DNA of 64,000 nt. Origin: Ensifer sp. MPMI2T (lineage in GTDB: Bacteria; Pseudomonadota; Alphaproteobacteria; Rhizobiales; Rhizobiaceae). Positions 63,920-64,000 of this stretch are shown piece after piece. Each line of letters starts with the position of its first letter. Within the stretch, counting starts at the first letter, position 1. The notes beneath the pieces are model-generated. The model was not told the origin of the DNA. It saw nothing but the letters and a program-made list of their open reading frames with translations, and did not search any database. Where the stretch lies: the NCBI RefSeq assembly GCF_004827385.1, contig NZ_SRXN01000001.1, positions 310,001 through 374,000 of the forward strand, read 5' to 3'. The position numbers and the translations under genes were made by a program.

Positions 63920-64000
63920 ATGACAGCACGTATCCTCGTCGTCGATGACGTACCAGCCAATGTGAAGCTCCTGGAGGCGCGGCTGCTGGCTGAATATTTC
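63920..64000 (+). CDS. pleD: Response regulator/diguanylate cyclase PleD, 3' truncated by the window
   Basis: Only 27 codons are visible. The start MTARILVVDDVPANVKLLEA is the first strand and acidic pocket (Asp-Asp) of a receiver domain, and the position right after divK identifies PleD, a diguanylate cyclase with two receiver domains and a GGDEF domain. The rest lies outside the window. Confidence 0.88.
   Translation, partial: MTARILVVDDVPANVKLLEARLLAEYF

Noticed and set aside
1..64000. CRISPR arrays, insertion sequences, prophage or toxin-antitoxin loci
   Set aside because: No regularly spaced repeats, transposase, integrase or phage structural genes were found; the repeats present are dispersed palindromes.

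Overview
This window is a GC-rich, densely coded chromosomal segment of an alphaproteobacterium, most likely Sinorhizobium/Ensifer. Supporting signs are the 14-gene nuo operon with two extra rhizobial genes inside it, the divK-pleD pair, short-type proS, CTTGAC-N17-CTATAT-like promoters, GAAC-N7-GAAC SOS boxes, and palindromic intergenic repeats resembling rhizobial intergenic mosaic elements (RIME). No insertion sequence, prophage, integrase or CRISPR array was seen. Most genes are core housekeeping genes, and the accessory material is small.

Layout. 1-8.4 kb: ctaA (5' truncated), argC, speB, phhA with a divergent Lrp-type regulator, the rplM-rpsI ribosomal operon, a hotdog thioesterase, an enoyl-CoA hydratase, a low-GC small gene and a DMT transporter. 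8.6-14.8 kb: CoA-binding protein, metY, cupin, cytochrome P450, an EEP-family phosphodiesterase and a phospholipase D-type enzyme. 15-20.6 kb: the proteostasis block clpP-clpX-lon, then hupB. 20.9-29.2 kb: secreted phytase/esterase-like protein, MarR regulator, an SbcD/SbcC-like nuclease-ATPase pair and a cupin. 29.2-30 kb: tRNA-Val and two identical tRNA-Asp genes. 30.3-46.4 kb: respiratory complex I (nuoA-N), with a small secreted protein after nuoD and a helix-hairpin-helix protein after nuoF. 46.4-54 kb: birA, RNase J, methylmalonyl-CoA epimerase, a DUF1467 protein, a structured intergenic region with a probable sRNA (alpha-r45/Smr45C-like), proS and the lolCD-type lipoprotein exporter. 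54.2-61.7 kb: DUF5680 gene, dnaE, L,D-transpeptidase and dinB. 61.7-64 kb: GNAT enzyme, a frameshifted HAD-like gene, DUF3572, divK and the start of pleD.

The most interesting signals are regulatory or very small. Three exact GAAC-N7-GAAC SOS boxes lie upstream of dinB, upstream of a DUF5680 gene, and upstream of a 28-codon membrane peptide gene that sits just before dnaE. That peptide looks like an SOS-induced division inhibitor of the SidA type. A roughly 150-nt minus-strand sRNA with its own promoter and a bidirectional terminator lies before proS. A perfect intrinsic terminator sits between the rplM promoter and rplM. Two families of palindromic repeats (seven and three copies) decorate intergenic spaces, and one supplies the dnaE stop codon. 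I see no large undescribed multi-gene system here; the best candidates for new biology are the SOS cluster at 54.7-55.1 kb and the helix-hairpin-helix domain duplicated inside the nuo operon.
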